Source: Flavobacterium circumlabens
GTDB taxonomy: Bacteria; Bacteroidota; Bacteroidia; Flavobacteriales; Flavobacteriaceae
Direction: 5' to 3'
Assembly (NCBI RefSeq): GCF_004345565.1
Contig: NZ_SLWA01000001.1
Coordinates: forward strand, 777,892-841,891
DNA: 64,000 bases
The notes under the pieces were generated by a model. It ran no database searches. It was not told the origin of the DNA and worked only from the letters and a program-made list of their open reading frames with translations. Shown here one piece after another: positions 62,175-64,000 of the stretch (the first letter of the stretch is position 1; every line of letters begins with the position of its first letter). The position numbers were made by a program, and so were the translations under genes.

Positions 62175-62269
62175 ATATATATTAAAAATTAAACATTCAA
62201 ATTGATTTTAGATTTTGAGTGTAGATTTAGATTTGAATAATCTGAAATCTAAATTCCGAAATCTACGTT
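62175..62269. repeat. Spacer between atpE and atpB with AAATCTAAAT words
   Basis: The 99-bp gap contains GTAGATTTAGATTTG, AATCTGAAATCTAAATTCCG and AAATCTACG, partly inverted copies of one another. No gene is seen. Confidence 0.45.
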
Positions 62270-63418
62270 TTAATGATGAGCTTCCTCATGGTGATGCTCT
62301 TCTACTGCTGAACCAAAGTAAAGCGCAGATAGCATGGTGAAAATATAAGCTTGTAAAAATGCTACTAAAATTTCAAGAATAGAAAGCACAAATGATAATC
62401 CAAAAGATAAACTGCTTCCAATCCAGCTTTTAAAGATAAACATTAATCCGATGATACTCATTAAAACTATGTGACCTGCAAAGATATTTGCATACAAACG
62501 AATCATTAATGAAAATGGCTTAATGAAAACTCCTAACAATTCAATCGGAGCTAAAATAATTCTCATTGGTTTTGGCACCCCTGGCATCCAGAAAATGTGA
62601 CCCCAGTAATTTTTGTTTGCCGAAAGATTTGTAATTAAGAAAGTAACCAATGCCAAAGCAAATGTAATGGTTAAATTACCTGTAGCATTAATCCCCAGTG
62701 GAGTTAAACCTAAAATATTTAAAAACAATACAAAGAAGAAAATAGTCAGTAAATAACTCATGTATTTCCTGTAATGTTTTTCACCAATATTTGGAATGGC
62801 AACTTCGTCACGGATATAAACTACTAATGGTTCGAAGATTCTTCCAACACCTGAAGCAATTCCTCCGTTCTTAGCATACGATTTTGCTAAACTTGAAAAC
62901 AATAAAAACATTAGGATAGCTGCTGAAAAAATGGCTACTACTGTTCTTGTAATTGAAAAGTCAATAGGACGCACATTTGTCGGGTGTCCTGTTTTTTCAT
63001 CTTCTTTGATTTCTCCGGTAGCATCTGTTTTATAGATTTTACCATCATGATGATTAATCGCGTAGAAATTACCATTTGATTCTGCTACAGCGTGACCATG
63101 ATTAAATTTTGAAGAAGAAAAAATTTGTAAACCATTATCCCAGATAATAACTGGTAATGGAAAACCATAATATTTTCCTGTCTCATCATCCTGAGTTACC
63201 GTAAAATCATGAGAATCTAAAACGTGGTGGCCAATAAAACCTTTAATTTTAGATTTTATATCTGTTGGCTCTGCATGATGGCCTTCCGGAGCAGCTTCGT
63301 GAGCTACTTCAGTTTGAGTATGTACAGCGTCTTTTTCGGAATTAGCAAAGCTTATTACCGGAAGACAAGCTACTAAAGCTACAAGAATAAATCTGAGTGG
63401 TTTGTTTGGAATCACCAT
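62270..63418 (-). CDS. atpB: ATP synthase F0 a subunit with His-rich extension
   Basis: A 382-residue membrane subunit that forms the ion half-channels. It is longer than the E. coli protein (about 271) because of an N-terminal signal peptide-like region (VIPNKPLRFILVALVACLPV) and a His-rich extracytoplasmic segment (residues about 27-70), and it ends in EEHHHEEAHH. The essential Arg lies in FSLMIRLYANIFAGH, followed by SALYFGSAVE. The long His-rich extension is a known Bacteroidota trait. A consensus promoter sits 43 bp upstream. Confidence 0.95.
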   Translation of the reverse strand: MVIPNKPLRFILVALVACLPVISFANSEKDAVHTQTEVAHEAAPEGHHAEPTDIKSKIKGFIGHHVLDSHDFTVTQDDETGKYYGFPLPVIIWDNGLQIFSSSKFNHGHAVAESNGNFYAINHHDGKIYKTDATGEIKEDEKTGHPTNVRPIDFSITRTVVAIFSAAILMFLLFSSLAKSYAKNGGIASGVGRIFEPLVVYIRDEVAIPNIGEKHYRKYMSYLLTIFFFVLFLNILGLTPLGINATGNLTITFALALVTFLITNLSANKNYWGHIFWMPGVPKPMRIILAPIELLGVFIKPFSLMIRLYANIFAGHIVLMSIIGLMFIFKSWIGSSLSFGLSFVLSILEILVAFLQAYIFTMLSALYFGSAVEEHHHEEAHH

Positions 63419-63460
63419 ATCTGTTAAAAATCTTATTTTTTACGTTTCTAAAATTTGGTG

Positions 63461-63490
63461 CAAAGGTACATTTTTTATTAATATTCAAAA
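63461..63490 (-). promoter_or_regulatory. Promoter of the ATP synthase operon
   Basis: On the minus strand TTTTG (63486-63490), a 17-bp spacer and TACCTTTG (63461-63468) match the Flavobacterium consensus exactly. It lies 43 bp before the atpB start. Confidence 0.75.
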
Positions 63491-63536
63491 GGATATGAAA
63501 AATTATTTTTTAACCTTGTTTTACAGAATCGCTAAT

Positions 63537-63929
63537 TTAACGCTTTTCATTTAATAATCGGATAGTTAAAAGCGTTTCAAATAACAAAAATAAAATAAAT
63601 GTTATAAAAAAATTGATTTTTTCAATTGCCATGTTTTGCAGCTTGTCCACTAATATAGGTCTCAAAACAAAATACAAAAAAAACATTTGAATAAAAGTTC
63701 CTCCCATAAAAAGCATTCCGATATTATCAAAATGAGTTGTTTTAAACTTTAACAGTATCATGAATAAAACCGTTGCAAATGCAAAAAAAATCAAATACAA
63801 CAATTCTATTGTGTAATGAAAGTTTTGATCCTGAATTCCAAAAATTAAAAACACGGCTTTATGCACGATATAAGCCACTACAGTAAGAAAAAATAAATGT
63901 AGAATGGGTTTGTGATTTTTTAAAAGCAT
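63537..63929 (-). CDS. Small membrane protein, DUF6168/AtpI-like
   Basis: A 130-residue protein with four hydrophobic segments (ILHLFFLTVVAYIVHKAVFL, LLYLIFFAFATVLFMILL, GTFIQMFFLYFVLRPIL, NFFITFILFLLFETLLTIRL). The position before atpB and its four helices are typical of AtpI-like proteins that help assemble the c ring; I recall a related Flavobacterium family called DUF6168. It is 118 bp upstream of atpB with its own operon promoter between, so co-transcription is not certain. Confidence 0.75.
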   Translation of the reverse strand: MLLKNHKPILHLFFLTVVAYIVHKAVFLIFGIQDQNFHYTIELLYLIFFAFATVLFMILLKFKTTHFDNIGMLFMGGTFIQMFFLYFVLRPILVDKLQNMAIEKINFFITFILFLLFETLLTIRLLNEKR

Positions 63930-64000
63930 TTTAAATAATTTTCATGCAAAGATGCAACATTTATTTAAAGCTGTTTTAAAAGATAAATTACTTTGTTTTA

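Noticed and set aside
1..64000. tRNA or rRNA genes
   Set aside because: I looked in the intergenic gaps and saw no cloverleaf-like or rRNA sequence; nearly all of the window is protein-coding.

Overview
The window is AT-rich chromosome from a member of the Bacteroidota, almost certainly a Flavobacterium close to F. johnsoniae. The evidence is TAnnTTTG -7 boxes in front of many genes, few Shine-Dalgarno sequences, a tyrosine ammonia-lyase that I recognise as nearly the same as the characterised F. johnsoniae enzyme (FjTAL), and a complete flexirubin pigment locus. I could run no searches; family names come from motifs and recall.

Layout. (1) 1-8052: the 5' part of a transketolase gene (minus strand, cut by the window edge), then a galactose unit made of a GntR-type regulator (minus) divergent from galM, galK, galT and a sodium/sugar symporter that ends at a clear terminator. 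(2) 8103-8708: a small secreted protein of unknown role. (3) 8728-44156: a flexirubin-type aryl polyene/dialkylresorcinol cluster. A halogenase-like flavoprotein (minus) stands beside a run of about 33 plus-strand genes. Tyrosine ammonia-lyase makes 4-coumarate, and an AMP-forming ligase at the far end probably loads it on an ACP. Two ACPs, ketosynthases, a KS-like chain length factor, a ketoreductase and hotdog dehydratases build the aryl polyene; DarA and DarB make the dialkylresorcinol half. Acyltransferase candidates (BtrH-like, LpxL-like, PlsC domain, C45 hydrolase) could form the ester that joins the halves. An ABC exporter, LolA, lipoproteins, small outer-membrane barrels and an MMPL-PlsC fusion suggest delivery to the outer membrane. 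(4) 44157-45575: an accessory lipoprotein gene on the opposite strand, flanked by related spacer repeats in inverted orientation. (5) 45576-57674: housekeeping genes (dusB, MATE exporter, LolC/E-like permease, rbfA, CBS protein, EnvC-like protein, DUF4292 lipoprotein, TPR protein, nucleotidyltransferase, dut, flippase, GNAT acetyltransferase). (6) 57675-58247: the only gene-free stretch over 300 bp, holding a tandem 88-bp hairpin repeat. (7) 58248-63929: ATP synthase genes atpB-E-F-H-A-G with a small DUF6168-like membrane protein upstream; atpD and atpC are absent here.

The most notable observations are: three hotdog dehydratases of which two lack complementary catalytic residues; a tightly coupled block with a BtrH-like acyl-ACP transferase next to an ABC exporter, a strong candidate for flexirubin esterification and export; two lipoprotein genes bracketed by spacer repeats, one direct and one inverted pair; and several distinct families of short phrase-like spacer repeats, including the 88-bp tandem array.
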